From NCBI GenBank assembly GCA_023440705.1, contig JAEXRP010000054.1, positions 1-64,000 of the forward strand: a stretch of DNA of 64,000 bases, written 5' to 3'. Below are positions 25,769 through 36,300 of the stretch, piece after piece. This DNA comes from Soonwooa sp023440705 (GTDB taxonomy: Bacteria; Bacteroidota; Bacteroidia; Flavobacteriales; Weeksellaceae). The notes below the pieces were generated by a model. The model had not been told where the DNA came from. It saw only the letters and a program-made list of their open reading frames with translations, and ran no database searches. A program made the position numbers and the translations under genes. Positions within the stretch are counted from its first letter, which is position 1, and each line of letters starts with the position of its first letter.

Positions 25769-27703
25769 ATGAAAACAAAATTTACCATTTTAATTTTATC
25801 TGTGATTTCGGTTTTGAGTTTAGCACAAAGCAGAAACGAACAAGATAAACTGATTGAGAGTGAACGTAAAAGAGCGTCTAAAGCAATGCTTTTTAACGAA
25901 AACGAAAATCCAAATACCCTTAATTACGATCTTCGTTACATCCGTATGGAATTGGATCTTGATCCAGCACAACAATTTGTTAAAGGAAAGGTGACGTCGC
26001 ATTTTAAAATGTTAAGCCCGTCATCAACTATTTATTTTGACTTGTCAAATAATCTTAATGTGAGTGAAGTTAAATATCACAATCAGAATTTGACTTACCA
26101 GCAATTATCGACTAAGGAATTGAAAATTAATTTTCCCACAAATATTCCTGCTGCAACTTTAGACTCTTTATCGATTTCTTACAGCGGTGTGCCAGATGAT
26201 TCTGATGATGCTTTTTCATCGCAGATGCAAAATGGAGTGCCAATTTTAGCAACATTATCAGAGCCTTTTGGTGCAAAAGAATGGTGGCCAACTAAACAAA
26301 GTCTTAATGACAAGATTGAAAAAATCGATATTAAAATTACAACACCGTCTCAGTATAGTGTCGCGGCAAATGGCGTTTTGCAATCGGAAACTTCTCTCAG
26401 TGGAGGTAAAAAACTTACCTACTGGAAAACTAATATTCCAACGCCTGCTTATTTGGTAGCATTGGGTATTACGAATTATGTCAAACTAAATGATACTTTC
26501 GGGACTGGATCGGACGCTTTTCCGTTTGTTAATTACATTTATCCATCTACCAATAACAACCCTTCTGAGATGAGTAATATCCAATGGACTAAAACCTGCA
26601 TGGCAAAGTTTGAAGAACATTTTGGACCTTATCCTTTCCGAAGCGAAAAGTATGGACATATGCAATTCAATGCTGGAGGTGGAATGGAACATACCACGAT
26701 GAGTAGTATGGGCTATTTTTCGAAAGGCTTAATAGCGCATGAGTTGGCGCATCAATGGTTTGGTGATAAAGTAACTTGCGCCACATGGAATGACATTTGG
26801 CTTAACGAAGGTTTTGCAAATTTTGGAGAACATCTTGTCTATGAAAAATTATTGATGACTTCTAGCGACTTTCAGAATTATCTAAAAAATCAAATTGATT
26901 ATATATCGATGTATCCTACTGGTAGTGTATATATCCAAGATCCGGAACCAAGTTCGAACAGAATTTTTGATGGAAGATTAACCTACGCAAAAGGAGGTTT
27001 TGTCTTAAGAATGTTAAAATGGAAACTTGGAGAGCAGAAGTTTTATAATCTCTTGAAAGCTTATACAACGGCACCGCAATTTGCAAATACTTATGCAAAA
27101 ACTTCGGAATTCGTTACTTTTGTCAATACTTTTACTGGAGAAAATCTCACAGAATTTTTTAATGATTGGGTGTATGGCGAAGGCTATCCAACTTATACAG
27201 TGCGTTGGAAGCCTGGTACAACTAATGTAACATTTAAGATTTCCCAAACGCAAAGCCATAATTCTGTCAATTATTATGAGATGCCTTTACCTATTAAAGT
27301 GATGGGTGCCAATGGACAATCAACCCTTATTACATTAGATAATACGATCAATAATCAATATTTCACCAAAGATGTTGGCTTTGCAGTAACCTCAATTTCG
27401 TTTGATCCTGAACATCAAATCTTAACACCTAACCCAAGTGTTATTAGAGACAATTCTTTAGCTGTTGAAGACTTTGAAAATTTAAAAACCCAAGTTTATC
27501 CAAATCCTACTAAAGCAATTTTAAATATCGAAACTGTTGAACAAATTGCAACGATTGAAGTTTTTGATGCTGTAGGACACAAAGTCAAATCTTATCAAAG
27601 TACCAAAACGCTTGATTTATCAGAATTGATTGCTGGTACTTATATCGTGAAATTAAATATGGTAAATTCTACATCAAAAAGTTTTAAGGTTATTAAAAAA
27701 TAA
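25769..27703 (+). CDS. M1 family metallo-aminopeptidase with T9SS sorting domain
   Basis: 644 aa. A signal peptide ends near VLSLAQS (~20). The M1 N-terminal beta domain is followed by the exopeptidase motif as GGGMEHTTM, and the zinc site HELAH (324-328) with Glu347 in WLNEGF, exactly HExxH-x18-E. The last ~75 residues (VYPNPTKAIL to VIKK) are a type A T9SS C-terminal sorting domain, with a PNP box and a final GTYIVKL strand. So it is an aminopeptidase exported by the type IX system to the surface or medium. It is shorter than classic M1 enzymes because the C-terminal helical domain is missing, as usual in this secreted group. Confidence 0.92.
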   Translation: MKTKFTILILSVISVLSLAQSRNEQDKLIESERKRASKAMLFNENENPNTLNYDLRYIRMELDLDPAQQFVKGKVTSHFKMLSPSSTIYFDLSNNLNVSEVKYHNQNLTYQQLSTKELKINFPTNIPAATLDSLSISYSGVPDDSDDAFSSQMQNGVPILATLSEPFGAKEWWPTKQSLNDKIEKIDIKITTPSQYSVAANGVLQSETSLSGGKKLTYWKTNIPTPAYLVALGITNYVKLNDTFGTGSDAFPFVNYIYPSTNNNPSEMSNIQWTKTCMAKFEEHFGPYPFRSEKYGHMQFNAGGGMEHTTMSSMGYFSKGLIAHELAHQWFGDKVTCATWNDIWLNEGFANFGEHLVYEKLLMTSSDFQNYLKNQIDYISMYPTGSVYIQDPEPSSNRIFDGRLTYAKGGFVLRMLKWKLGEQKFYNLLKAYTTAPQFANTYAKTSEFVTFVNTFTGENLTEFFNDWVYGEGYPTYTVRWKPGTTNVTFKISQTQSHNSVNYYEMPLPIKVMGANGQSTLITLDNTINNQYFTKDVGFAVTSISFDPEHQILTPNPSVIRDNSLAVEDFENLKTQVYPNPTKAILNIETVEQIATIEVFDAVGHKVKSYQSTKTLDLSELIAGTYIVKLNMVNSTSKSFKVIKK

Positions 27704-27750
27704 ACTACTACAAAATAATATGTAGATGTCTAAGAAATTTCATCAAAAAT

Positions 27751-27830
27751 TAAAAAGGAGCGTTGATTGTAATGCTCCTTTTTTGTTTTATAAAAATTAT
27801 AAATTTTCGATGCTATCGAAATAGACTTTA
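27751..27830 (+). repeat. 80-base duplicate of 11115-11194: terminator and TPR-gene 3' end
   Basis: 78 of 80 bases equal the copy at 11115-11194. Here the hairpin (GGAGC and GCTCC arms, T run to ~27786) ends the M1 peptidase gene, and from the other strand it lies just past the stop of the TPR gene at 27797. The copy here is attached to an intact gene, so it is the parent-like form. Confidence 0.85.
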
Positions 27831-28603
27831 TTAAAATGATGCGTGTAGGCATCTTTCAAAGTTTGTCCTTTTTGATACAAATCGATGGCTAATTTTTTAT
27901 TTGTTTCATAATCTTGAAATCGATCTTGAATTTTTGCAATCTTTGCGATGTAATAATAATTTTCGGCAAGCTGACTTAGTTTTGATTGTTTTTCGAAAGC
28001 GATTTTTGCATTTTCCAAATCACCAATTTGAAAATACGTCACACCCAATTGAAAATAATCTGATGGCCCAACGAGATAATCTTTCTCATTAATCTGCTTT
28101 TCCATAATATCAATCGCCTTTTTCTTATCTCCCAAAGCACTATAACAAAATGCTTTTGCAATTTTTAAATGATAAGCTCCATTTTGAGAATAACCGATAT
28201 TATCTGTCAATTTTTCAAGTTTTTCAAAATCAGAAATAGCGCCTTTATAATCTTTAAAAAACTGATATTTGATCCAACCACGATAACCTAAATTTGATTT
28301 TGCGTCATACTTAACGGCTTTGTCCATTAATATTTTCCAAGTTATAAAGTCTCCACTTTTGGCGTAAGCAACCGACTTTTCTCTATAAGCATAAGAAAAA
28401 TAAGGACAAATTTCAATTGCCTTATCATAAGCTTCTTGAAACTCTTTACTAAATTGGCTGTGTCTTTCGTCAATATTTTCAACAAGTTTACAAGCTTTAT
28501 ATTGCAACGTATCACCATAATATTTGAAAGCTTCACAATTAACTTGTGCATTGGTTTTACTAAACAAAAGAAGCAATGGAATTAAAAATAAATACTTTCT
28601 CAT
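27797..28603 (-). CDS. Secreted TPR-like protein, function unknown
   Basis: 268 aa. A signal peptide ends near KTNAQ (~20). About five helix-turn-helix repeats with TPR spacing follow (for example NLGYRGWIKYQFFKDYKGAISDFEKLEKL-type, split by spacing, and DYFQLGVTYFQIGDLENAKIAFEKQ-type units). Two Cys pairs lie near the N-terminus (NCEAF, YKACK). TPR proteins bind other proteins; no partner is evident. The stop is 2 bases upstream-strand from the next lipoprotein gene, so the two form one operon. The end of this gene exists as a relic at 11161-11194. Confidence 0.75.
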   Translation of the reverse strand: MRKYLFLIPLLLLFSKTNAQVNCEAFKYYGDTLQYKACKLVENIDERHSQFSKEFQEAYDKAIEICPYFSYAYREKSVAYAKSGDFITWKILMDKAVKYDAKSNLGYRGWIKYQFFKDYKGAISDFEKLEKLTDNIGYSQNGAYHLKIAKAFCYSALGDKKKAIDIMEKQINEKDYLVGPSDYFQLGVTYFQIGDLENAKIAFEKQSKLSQLAENYYYIAKIAKIQDRFQDYETNKKLAIDLYQKGQTLKDAYTHHFNKVYFDSIENL

Positions 28604-28605
28604 AA

Positions 28606-29115
28606 CTAAGGTAGAATTTCGATTAAGTTGCCATCTTCAATTTTAAAAATCAAATATTGATAGTAGTCAAACACAGTTTGTCCTTTTATAGTTTTGGGAT
28701 TCCAGCCTTCAATTTTCTTTGTAATAGAGAGCAATTGCTGTGTAACTTTTTTCTCAAATTTAAAAGGATTGTAATCATGATCCATCTCTAGAAGTCTAAA
28801 ACGATCGGTCTCTCCTTTACAATTGACAACAAATCGAATCCTTATAAGTCCCGACTGATTTTTAAGATTTTGATTTTTATATTGATCAAAGAATATTTTG
28901 TCTAAAGCAGACTTTTCACCATTGAAGTTTTCTAACTCATTACCGTAACTAAAATATTGAAACATCAGTTGTGGTAAACAAAGTTCGAAATTTGGATTAT
29001 CAGTTTTAGCATCGAATTCGATATCGCCAATATTTGCAGGATATTTTGAAAGTACTTTCTCACTTTGGCAGCTAAAAAGTACAGGAATCAAAAATAGGAG
29101 TAAGTTTTTCTTCAT
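28606..29115 (-). CDS. Lipoprotein with TonB C-terminal-like region
   Basis: 169 aa. A lipoprotein signal ends at C16 (PVLFSC). The C-terminal half, with GLIRIRFVVNCKGETDRFRL, a helix and then GQTVFDYYQYLIFKI, resembles by pattern the TonB C-terminal fold used in energy transducers, though the domain is anchored differently here. It precedes the TPR gene by 2 bases on the same strand. The role is unknown; the similarity is my reading, not a search. Confidence 0.65.
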   Translation of the reverse strand: MKKNLLLFLIPVLFSCQSEKVLSKYPANIGDIEFDAKTDNPNFELCLPQLMFQYFSYGNELENFNGEKSALDKIFFDQYKNQNLKNQSGLIRIRFVVNCKGETDRFRLLEMDHDYNPFKFEKKVTQQLLSITKKIEGWNPKTIKGQTVFDYYQYLIFKIEDGNLIEILP

Positions 29116-29135
29116 TTAATTTAAAAACTAAAAAA

Positions 29136-30092
29136 TTATCGCGTCAACTTGTTAAGGTCGATAAGAAGATAATTGATATTTTGGTTAATAGTTCTGGTTG
29201 CCGATTGCATTTGGTTAAGCATCGCCGCACGATTGTTAAGCGCCTCGCTGTCGTACTTTCCGCCATCATTAAAAATCGGAGAAGCATTGGCGGCATCCAC
29301 ATCACCCTCGAATTGATACATAATCCAGCGTTGCTTCATATTCTGTATAATTGAATGTTCATTAAGATTCGAAAATTTTTTTTCAGTATACATATACCAA
29401 ATAAATGGAGGAAAATTTCGCGACTGTAATTTCTCTTGCCAAATATCACGAAGGATATTTCGAGCATGGATAAACTCGACTTTCTTACCTTTCGGATTGA
29501 GCAAAGCCAAACCAAAACCCGCACCAATAAGACCTCCGCCGATATCCACTGCTTTGTCCCAACCATCACTTTTTATAAATCCGCCAGCTACAGAACCAAG
29601 CGCTCCAACAGCAATAGAATAGACAATCATTTTGTTATTTTTCTTGTTATTAAGGCTACTCACATAATTTGCCATTTGTGCAACGCGTTCGCCTTCGCAG
29701 TCAAATTCGGCAGCGACGGCATCTACTTCGCTTAGCGCTAATGTAATTTTGCCATCTATTTTATCCTTAATTTTCATGATTTTAAGTTGAGACTCGATGC
29801 TTGTATCTTTTTTTAATTCTAAAATATTTTCAACATCATCAAGTGAGTTTAAGGCATTAAGAATCAAAATACTTTGTTGGTTAAAAACAGATCTAAGATG
29901 TTGTTTTTCATTAAGTAACGAATCCGAATTAACATGAAGATTAACCTTCTCGTAGTCATAATTGGTTGGCGCTTTACAATAACTATCACGAAGCGTAATG
30001 ATATTGGCGTTAATATTTTTAGTCTTTTGCGTAGTACAAGAGTTAAACGCAACAATGACAAAAGCTAGTAATAATGCGTAGTTTTTCATCAT
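29136..30092 (-). CDS. Lipoprotein with glycine-zipper segment, function unknown
   Basis: About 318 aa from MMKNYALLLAF (30092); a longer in-frame start at 30164 would add 24 residues ahead of the signal and is unlikely. The lipobox is FNSC (~20). Residues ~25-165 are mostly helical, possibly coiled coil. A glycine-rich hydrophobic stretch (~175-215; GALGSVAGGFIKS, then GGGLIGAGFGLALL) is a glycine zipper that could insert in or span a membrane. It lies 20 bases before the next lipoprotein gene, so three genes on this strand (29136-28606-27797) form an envelope-protein operon of unknown function. Confidence 0.7.
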   Translation of the reverse strand: MMKNYALLLAFVIVAFNSCTTQKTKNINANIITLRDSYCKAPTNYDYEKVNLHVNSDSLLNEKQHLRSVFNQQSILILNALNSLDDVENILELKKDTSIESQLKIMKIKDKIDGKITLALSEVDAVAAEFDCEGERVAQMANYVSSLNNKKNNKMIVYSIAVGALGSVAGGFIKSDGWDKAVDIGGGLIGAGFGLALLNPKGKKVEFIHARNILRDIWQEKLQSRNFPPFIWYMYTEKKFSNLNEHSIIQNMKQRWIMYQFEGDVDAANASPIFNDGGKYDSEALNNRAAMLNQMQSATRTINQNINYLLIDLNKLTR

Positions 30093-30175
30093 AAATGTAT
30101 TGTTACACAAATTATAAAAAGATTTTGAATTTGTATTAAAAAAAATACTAATTTTAAATATCAAAAATAAGTGTT

Positions 30176-30541
30176 ATGGGAAATATTATCGTAGGGCTTA
30201 TGTCTCAACAAAATGATTATCAAAATCTTAGATTTGAGTTAGAGGAATCAGGATTCCGAGATTCCGATTACATTATTTATCTTAATAATGGAGAAAACGA
30301 CAGTTTTTGGGCAAGTATCTCTGCTAACAATGACCAACAGAAAAACAAAGGCGAAGAAATTTTTAAAAAATTAGATGCAAAAAAATCTTACTATTTTAAA
30401 AATGTTGATATCGAAGATGCAAAATCTTTCGATGCTTTAAAAAAAGAAATTGGCATTCGCGCAAAATCAGAAATCCATCCAAGTCCTGATATCAGGCACA
30501 GAACACCTCATCATGGATTAAATTCTGAAATTAAATTTTAA
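30176..30541 (+). CDS. Unknown cytoplasmic protein
   Basis: 121 aa, no signal peptide, no family that I recognise. The N-terminal MGNIIVGLMSQQNDYQNLRFE suggests a beta-alpha unit; the tail is His/Pro-rich (HPSPDIRHRTPHHG). It starts 84 bases from the divergent lipoprotein gene and ends with a clear hairpin terminator, which supports a real gene. It could be a small stress protein, but nothing in the sequence proves it. Confidence 0.6.
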   Translation: MGNIIVGLMSQQNDYQNLRFELEESGFRDSDYIIYLNNGENDSFWASISANNDQQKNKGEEIFKKLDAKKSYYFKNVDIEDAKSFDALKKEIGIRAKSEIHPSPDIRHRTPHHGLNSEIKF

Positions 30542-30548
30542 AACATAA

Positions 30549-30578
30549 AAAAAGCTGCTCAACAAAGGGCAGCTTTTT
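30549..30578. terminator. Bidirectional terminator
   Basis: AGCTGC (30553-30558) pairs with GCAGCT (30569-30574) with A and T runs outside. It lies between convergent genes. Confidence 0.8.
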
Positions 30579-30599
30579 ATTTTTCATTTTTAAAAACTA

Positions 30600-31487
30600 C
30601 TACTTAAGAGAAGTCGCTGGTAAAGGCACAAATTCGGTCTCACCAGGAACTTTGGGAAACTTTTGATCCTTCCAATCGTGTTTAGCTTGTTCTATTAATT
30701 CTTTACTAGAGCTCACAAAATTCCAGTGGATGTAACGCGCTTCAGGAAAAGCTTCACCACCAAAAATATAAACTGTCGTATTAGCAGCCATCTCGAAAGA
30801 GCATAACTTGGTATCCTTTGCAATCAAAATCTGTTTTGGATCATAAGCATTTCCGTCATTTTTGATTTGACCTTCCAAAATATAAAGTGCACTTTCACCA
30901 TAAAGATGCTCGCCGATATTTACCATTTTGGCTTCGTCAGAATCGTTGATAATTTCAATAAAATAAAGCGGACTATGCACTGGCACAGGAGATTCTTTAC
31001 CAAAAGCTTTACCAGCAATTAGTTTTATTTTAAGACCATCTTCTTCCCAAGCTGGAATGTCTTTCGCTTCAATATGATGAAACGTAGGTTCCGACTCCTC
31101 CAAATGTTTTGGCAAGGCAACCCAAATCTGTAAACCATGTAATTTTTTATCAGTATGACGAAGATTCTCGGGCGTTCTCTCAGAATGGACAACACCTTTA
31201 CCAGCCGTCATCCAGTTAACGGCGCCAGGGTGGATTTCTAATGCCGAACCAATACTATCACGATGCATTATCGCACCTTCGAAAAGATAAGTTAATGTCG
31301 ACAAGCCAATATGCGGATGCGGCGGAACATCTAGATTCTGATAATCTTTAAGCTCTGCAGGACCCATGTGATCGATAAAAACAAAAGGTCCAACGGATCT
31401 TTTTTCAATAAAGGGTAAAAGTCGTCCGACCATAAAATTTCCGATATCTGCGGCACGTTCTGGGATGATGATTCCAATATTTGACAT
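30600..31487 (-). CDS. Pirin family protein
   Basis: 295 aa bicupin. The metal-binding His/Glu set of pirins is visible in the N-terminal cupin: PHPHIGLSTLTYLFEG (~57-72) and VVHSERTP (~100). The C-terminal cupin is the pirin C domain (SPLYFIEIINDS onward). Some pirins are quercetin dioxygenases, others act as redox or transcription cofactors; the metal site looks intact but the role is open. A small GNAT gene lies 18 bases upstream on the same strand, so the pair is probably co-transcribed. Confidence 0.9.
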   Translation of the reverse strand: MSNIGIIIPERAADIGNFMVGRLLPFIEKRSVGPFVFIDHMGPAELKDYQNLDVPPHPHIGLSTLTYLFEGAIMHRDSIGSALEIHPGAVNWMTAGKGVVHSERTPENLRHTDKKLHGLQIWVALPKHLEESEPTFHHIEAKDIPAWEEDGLKIKLIAGKAFGKESPVPVHSPLYFIEIINDSDEAKMVNIGEHLYGESALYILEGQIKNDGNAYDPKQILIAKDTKLCSFEMAANTTVYIFGGEAFPEARYIHWNFVSSSKELIEQAKHDWKDQKFPKVPGETEFVPLPATSLK

Positions 31488-31505
31488 ATTATTTTTTATT
31501 TAAAT

Positions 31506-31790
31506 TTAAGCAACAATTCTATTCCACTCGGGGTGATTCTGCAAATATTTGACCACTAAAGGACAAAGTGGGCGTAATTTTTTTCCACTTTCTTCAATTG
31601 CCGCCAAAGTTTTTTCGATAACAGCCGTCGCTGCACCTCGTCCTTGCAAAGCTTCTTCAACTTCCGTATGGATTAGTGTTATCGTCGCATCACTTTCTCT
31701 ATAAACGATAAAAGCTTTAGCTCCGTCAATTTCTATTTCATATTGTTTATCCGTTTTCACTAACGGAATTTTTTCAAATTCTGGTTTCAT
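31506..31790 (-). CDS. YjdJ-type small GNAT N-acetyltransferase
   Basis: 94 aa, the size of the minimal GNAT (YjdJ) family. The core is TLIHTEVEEALQGRGAATAVIE with the acetyl-CoA loop QGRGAA, followed by LRPLCPLVVKYLQNHPEW, the family signature ending. The substrate is unknown. It is upstream of pirin in a two-gene unit. Confidence 0.85.
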   Translation of the reverse strand: MKPEFEKIPLVKTDKQYEIEIDGAKAFIVYRESDATITLIHTEVEEALQGRGAATAVIEKTLAAIEESGKKLRPLCPLVVKYLQNHPEWNRIVA

Positions 31791-31863
31791 TTATTTTTTT
31801 ATTCAAAATTAAATTAAAACAATAACATATCAATTGATCTATGCTAATAAGAAAATTTTAAAC

Positions 31864-31889
31864 AAAAAAGGCTGCCCTCTCGGACAGCC
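31864..31889 (-). terminator. Terminator of the RND efflux operon
   Basis: Read on the minus strand, GGCTGTCC and GGGCAGCC arms with a GAGA loop (one G-U pair) are followed by six T. It lies 16 bases past the stop of the outer-membrane factor gene. Confidence 0.85.
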
Positions 31890-31904
31890 CCACCACATCA
31901 CATA

Positions 31905-33356
31905 TTAACGGTCTAATTTTCCGCCGAGGGCTTTAAATAGAAGAACGTTATTTCTTGTATTCTGGAACTGAAATTCTAATAAATTCAGTTCTGCATTGAG
32001 TTTGCTTCGTTGCGAATTGATTAATTCCATATAATTGGCATAACCTGTGAGATACAAATCGTTAGAAACCTCGATAGCGTTGTCCAAAAATTTCACCTCA
32101 TCGCTTTTGAGTTTTAAAACTTTTTGAAAAATTTCGGTCTGTTTTAAAATAGATTGCAACTCGTTGTACGCCGTTGTCACACTTTTTTGATACGTGATAA
32201 ATGCAATTTCCTGCTCTTTATTGGCAACATTAAAATCGTGTTTCAATTGTCCTTTATTAAAAATTGGAACCATTAAACCTCCTAATAATTGACCAGCCAA
32301 CGAAGCTGGATTAAATAGCTTATCCACTGAAAATGAATTCATTCCAACATGTGTAGCTAAGTCTATTTTTGGATAAAATGCTGCTCGAGCCGCTTTTGCA
32401 TCTGCTTGCGTAGCTTCCAAAACAAAATAATTGGAAATAACATCTGGTCTAGAATGGATAATCGAATTAACATCCATCGACTTATTCAACAATGTTAAAT
32501 TGGTTGCTAAAAGCTGTTTGCTACGTTTAACTTCGCCGCCGTAACGACCTGTTAAAGTTGTAATCGCTTGTTCTACTGAAACAATTTCAGCTTTTATGTG
32601 TTCAATCTCTGCAAGCCAATTGTTATTTTGCGCTCTAAATTGTTGAACCGCCAATTCTGTTGCCTTCCCTACTTCGCGCTGCGCCGAAACAATTTCGTAA
32701 GCGCGTTGTTGAAGTTTGAAATTTTCTTGATAGATATCTAATTTGGTATCCAATGAAACCAATTGATAATACAAGTTGGCGATTTCTGTAAATAACTCAA
32801 CCTGAATTAGTTTTAAACCTTCTTCAGACGCCAAATATTTTTTCTGAGCGGCTATTTTTTGATTTTTAAGTTTTCCCCAAGCATCGATTTCCCAAGAACT
32901 TCTTGCACCCAACCAATAATTTGGCGTTACATTTCGGTTGACTTTTTGGTCTTCGGTGATGTTTCCCGATAAATTGGTATCGTAATTTCCGACACCTTCC
33001 ATCGTGTATTTCCCGTAATGGTCGCCACTTACAACAGCGCCAACCTCCAAAGATGGCAAAAACGACATTTTGGAACGTTGCAAAAAGCTGTTCGCAATTT
33101 CGATGCGTTGTTGTGCAATTTGGAAATCGGGATTGGCTTTTACCACCTCATCAAAAAGATTCAACAATTCAGGATCGTTAAAATAAGTTCTGAGTCCAAC
33201 TTGCTGATTCAAATCTAATTTAACATCGGTTTCAGAAACCGTATTTACGGGGATTTCTTTTGCTTTTTTAATCTCGACAACTTGAGGTGTAGCGCACGAC
33301 ATCACAACAAGCGAGAAGATTCCTATTTTAAAATATTTATTTAGTTCGTTGTTCAT
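31905..33356 (-). CDS. RND efflux outer-membrane factor (TolC/OprM/NodT family lipoprotein)
   Basis: About 483 aa from MNNELNKYFKIG (33356); an upstream in-frame start at 33386 is less likely because it precedes the signal by ten polar residues. The lipobox is VVMSC (~20). Two outer-membrane efflux (OEP) repeats form the long alpha-helical barrel; AKAARAAFYPKIDL is a typical OEP phrase and GARSSWEIDAWGKL marks the first repeat. It forms the outer-membrane channel of the tripartite pump. Its start overlaps the end of the pump gene by 20 bases, so the two are translationally coupled. Confidence 0.9.
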   Translation of the reverse strand: MNNELNKYFKIGIFSLVVMSCATPQVVEIKKAKEIPVNTVSETDVKLDLNQQVGLRTYFNDPELLNLFDEVVKANPDFQIAQQRIEIANSFLQRSKMSFLPSLEVGAVVSGDHYGKYTMEGVGNYDTNLSGNITEDQKVNRNVTPNYWLGARSSWEIDAWGKLKNQKIAAQKKYLASEEGLKLIQVELFTEIANLYYQLVSLDTKLDIYQENFKLQQRAYEIVSAQREVGKATELAVQQFRAQNNNWLAEIEHIKAEIVSVEQAITTLTGRYGGEVKRSKQLLATNLTLLNKSMDVNSIIHSRPDVISNYFVLEATQADAKAARAAFYPKIDLATHVGMNSFSVDKLFNPASLAGQLLGGLMVPIFNKGQLKHDFNVANKEQEIAFITYQKSVTTAYNELQSILKQTEIFQKVLKLKSDEVKFLDNAIEVSNDLYLTGYANYMELINSQRSKLNAELNLLEFQFQNTRNNVLLFKALGGKLDR

Positions 33357-36300
33357 TTCGTTCTTTTCTTTGTTCAAGTTTTGCAAAAAAGATGTAAAGT
33401 CCTGGGATAATTACCAATCCGAAAACGGTTCCGATAAACATACCTCCCGCCGCAGCTGTACCAATCGAACGGTTACCGATAGCACCTGCTCCAGAAGCGA
33501 TTACCAACGGAATAAGACCTGCGATAAACGCAAAGGAAGTCATCAAAATTGGACGGAGTCTTTGTTTAGCACCTTCAATGGCTGCTGGAATAATGTCGTA
33601 ACCTTCCTTGTTTCTTTGGATTGCGAATTCTACAATCAAAATGGCGTTTTTCGCTAAAAGTCCAATCAACATGACGAGGGCAACTTGGGCATAAATGTTA
33701 TTATCTAAACCAACCGCCATCAAAGCGATGTACGAACCAAAAATCCCCGTCGGTAAACTCAATAAAACCGGTAACGGCAACAAGAAACTCTCGTATTGTG
33801 CTGCCAGAAGCAAATACACGAAAATCAAACAAATAATAAAAATATAAAAAGTTTGATTTCCAGAAAGGATTTCTTCACGTGTCATACCGGACCATTCGAC
33901 ATCGAAACCTCTCGGTAAGCTTTCTTTTGAAATTCTTTCAACAGCCGCAATTGCGTCTCCAGAACTATAACCATTGGCAGGTTCACCGTTAATCATCGCC
34001 GACATATACATATTGTAACGAGTCAGAACTTCCGGACCATACACTTTTTCAATATTAATAAAGGTTGAAAACGGTACCATTTCGCCCGAATCATTTTTAA
34101 CAAACAATTGCAAAATACTTTCTGGCGTATCTCTTTGGTCTGGACTCGCCTGAACCATCACTTTGTACATCTGACTAAATCGGATAAAATTGGTCGCATA
34201 ATATGAACCGAGCAAAGTCTGCAAAGTTGACATCGCATTATCCACCGAAACGCCTTTTTTCGCTGCCATATCGTAATCCATCGTGATTAAATATTGCGGA
34301 AAAGTGGCATCAAAACTAGTAAAGTTGTTTTGAAGTTCTGGCGCTTCATTTAGTTTTTTAACAAAATCCTTTGTGATTTTATCGGTGTTTTCAATGCTTC
34401 CACCACTTTTGTCCAACAAACGAAGTTCGTAACCACTCGTATTTCCAAATCCTGGAACCGTTGGCGGTGCAAAAACTTCAATTTGAGCATCAGAAATATC
34501 TTTCGTTTTCTCTGAAAGGTCGGCAATAAGATCGTTTACAGAAATATTTCTTTCTTTCCAATCTTTAAGGTTAATCATCGCCATTCCGTAACTGGAACCT
34601 GCGATTTCGGTAACAATGCTATAACCCGCCAAAGTGGTTACGTTTTCGACACCTTCAATTTTTTTTGCGATTGTTGTGACTTCATCCAAAACCTTTTCGG
34701 TACGTTCAACCGTTGCACCTTGCGGCGTTGTAACACTCACATAAGCCATACCTTGGTCTTCCATTGGGATAAATCCTGATGGCAAAAACTTAGCGGTAAC
34801 CACCATTAAACCTATAAAAAGGAATAAAACTCCAAACGTAACACTCGTTCTTGTCGCAAATTTTGAAAGGATATTCGTATAACCGTTCGTTAGTTTTTCA
34901 AAACCTTGATTGAATTTTGCAAAGAATTTATCGACGATATTTTTCTTTTTCTCGTGATTGTGAGGTTTAAGAATAATCGCACACAAAGCTGGTGTCAACG
35001 TCAAAGCATTAACGCCCGAAATCACGATACTAATTGCTAAAGTCAAGGAGAATTGTCGATAAAAAACGCCGACCGGACCATCCAAAAATGCAACAGGAAT
35101 AAACACCGCCGACATTACAATTGTAATCGAGATAACTGCGCCAGCAATTTCTTTTGTTGCTTCGATGGTTGCGTGAAGCGGCGCCATGCCTTCTTCCATT
35201 TTTACGTGGACGGCTTCTACGACGACAATTGCGTTATCGACGACAATACCAATTGCTAAAACTAATGCGAATAACGTTAACAAATTAATGGAGAAACCTA
35301 ACATTTGCATGAACGCAAAAGTTCCGATAAGTGCGACGGGAACGGCTAAAACAGGAATTAAAGTTGAGCGCCAATCTTGCAAGAAAATAAACACCACGAT
35401 TCCTACCAAAATAAAGGCTTCAATTAAAGTGATTAAAACCGCACTAATCGACGCATCCAAGAAACGCGAAACGTCGTAAGCCATATTAAACTCCATTCCT
35501 GGTGGGAAAGAGGTTTCTTTTAGCTCCGCCATTTTGTCTTTAACGTTTTTAATAACTTCCGACGCGTTGGAACCTGGACGTTGCTTCATCATAATCGATG
35601 CCGACGGACGGCCATCAGTTTTGGAAACCATTCCGTAATTCATCGCACCGAATTCTACATCCGCAATGTCTTTTAGTTTTAAAATCGTTCCGCTCGCATC
35701 CGAACGAATCGGAATTTCTTTATACTGCTCTGGTTGGAAGAATTTCCCTGTATATTTAATAACATATTGAAGTTGGCTATTGGTTTTACCCGAAGTTTCG
35801 CCGACTTTTCCAGGAGCGGCAGAGATGTTTTGCTTTTGTAAAGCTTTCACCACATCTTCCGCCGAAACTTTGTACGCCGTCATTTTTTGAGGATCCAGCC
35901 AAACTCTCATCGAGTATTCTTTTTGCCCCATAATTTCGGCACGACCAACACCATCAATACGTTTTAGCTCTTGAAGAACATTGATATCCGTAAAGTTGTA
36001 AATAAATTGTTCGTCCTGACTTTCGTCCGTTGAAGTAATATTAAGATACATCAACATACTGTTCACCTCCTTTTCGGTGGTTACACCAGCACGAATAACT
36101 TCTTCTGGAAGTTCGTCCAAAATAGTCGTCACACGGTTTTGTACGTTAACCGCCGCCACATCGGGATCGATACCGACTTCAAAAAAAACCTGAATTAAAG
36201 TTAAACCATCATTGGACGTCACGGTTGACATATACGTCATCCCAGGAACACCATTAATAGCACGCTCAAGCGGTAAAGCCACGGCGTTTGCGGACACTTC

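Noticed and set aside
33357..33386. Longer start for the outer-membrane efflux factor
   Set aside because: It puts ten polar residues ahead of the lipoprotein signal and increases the overlap with the pump gene.
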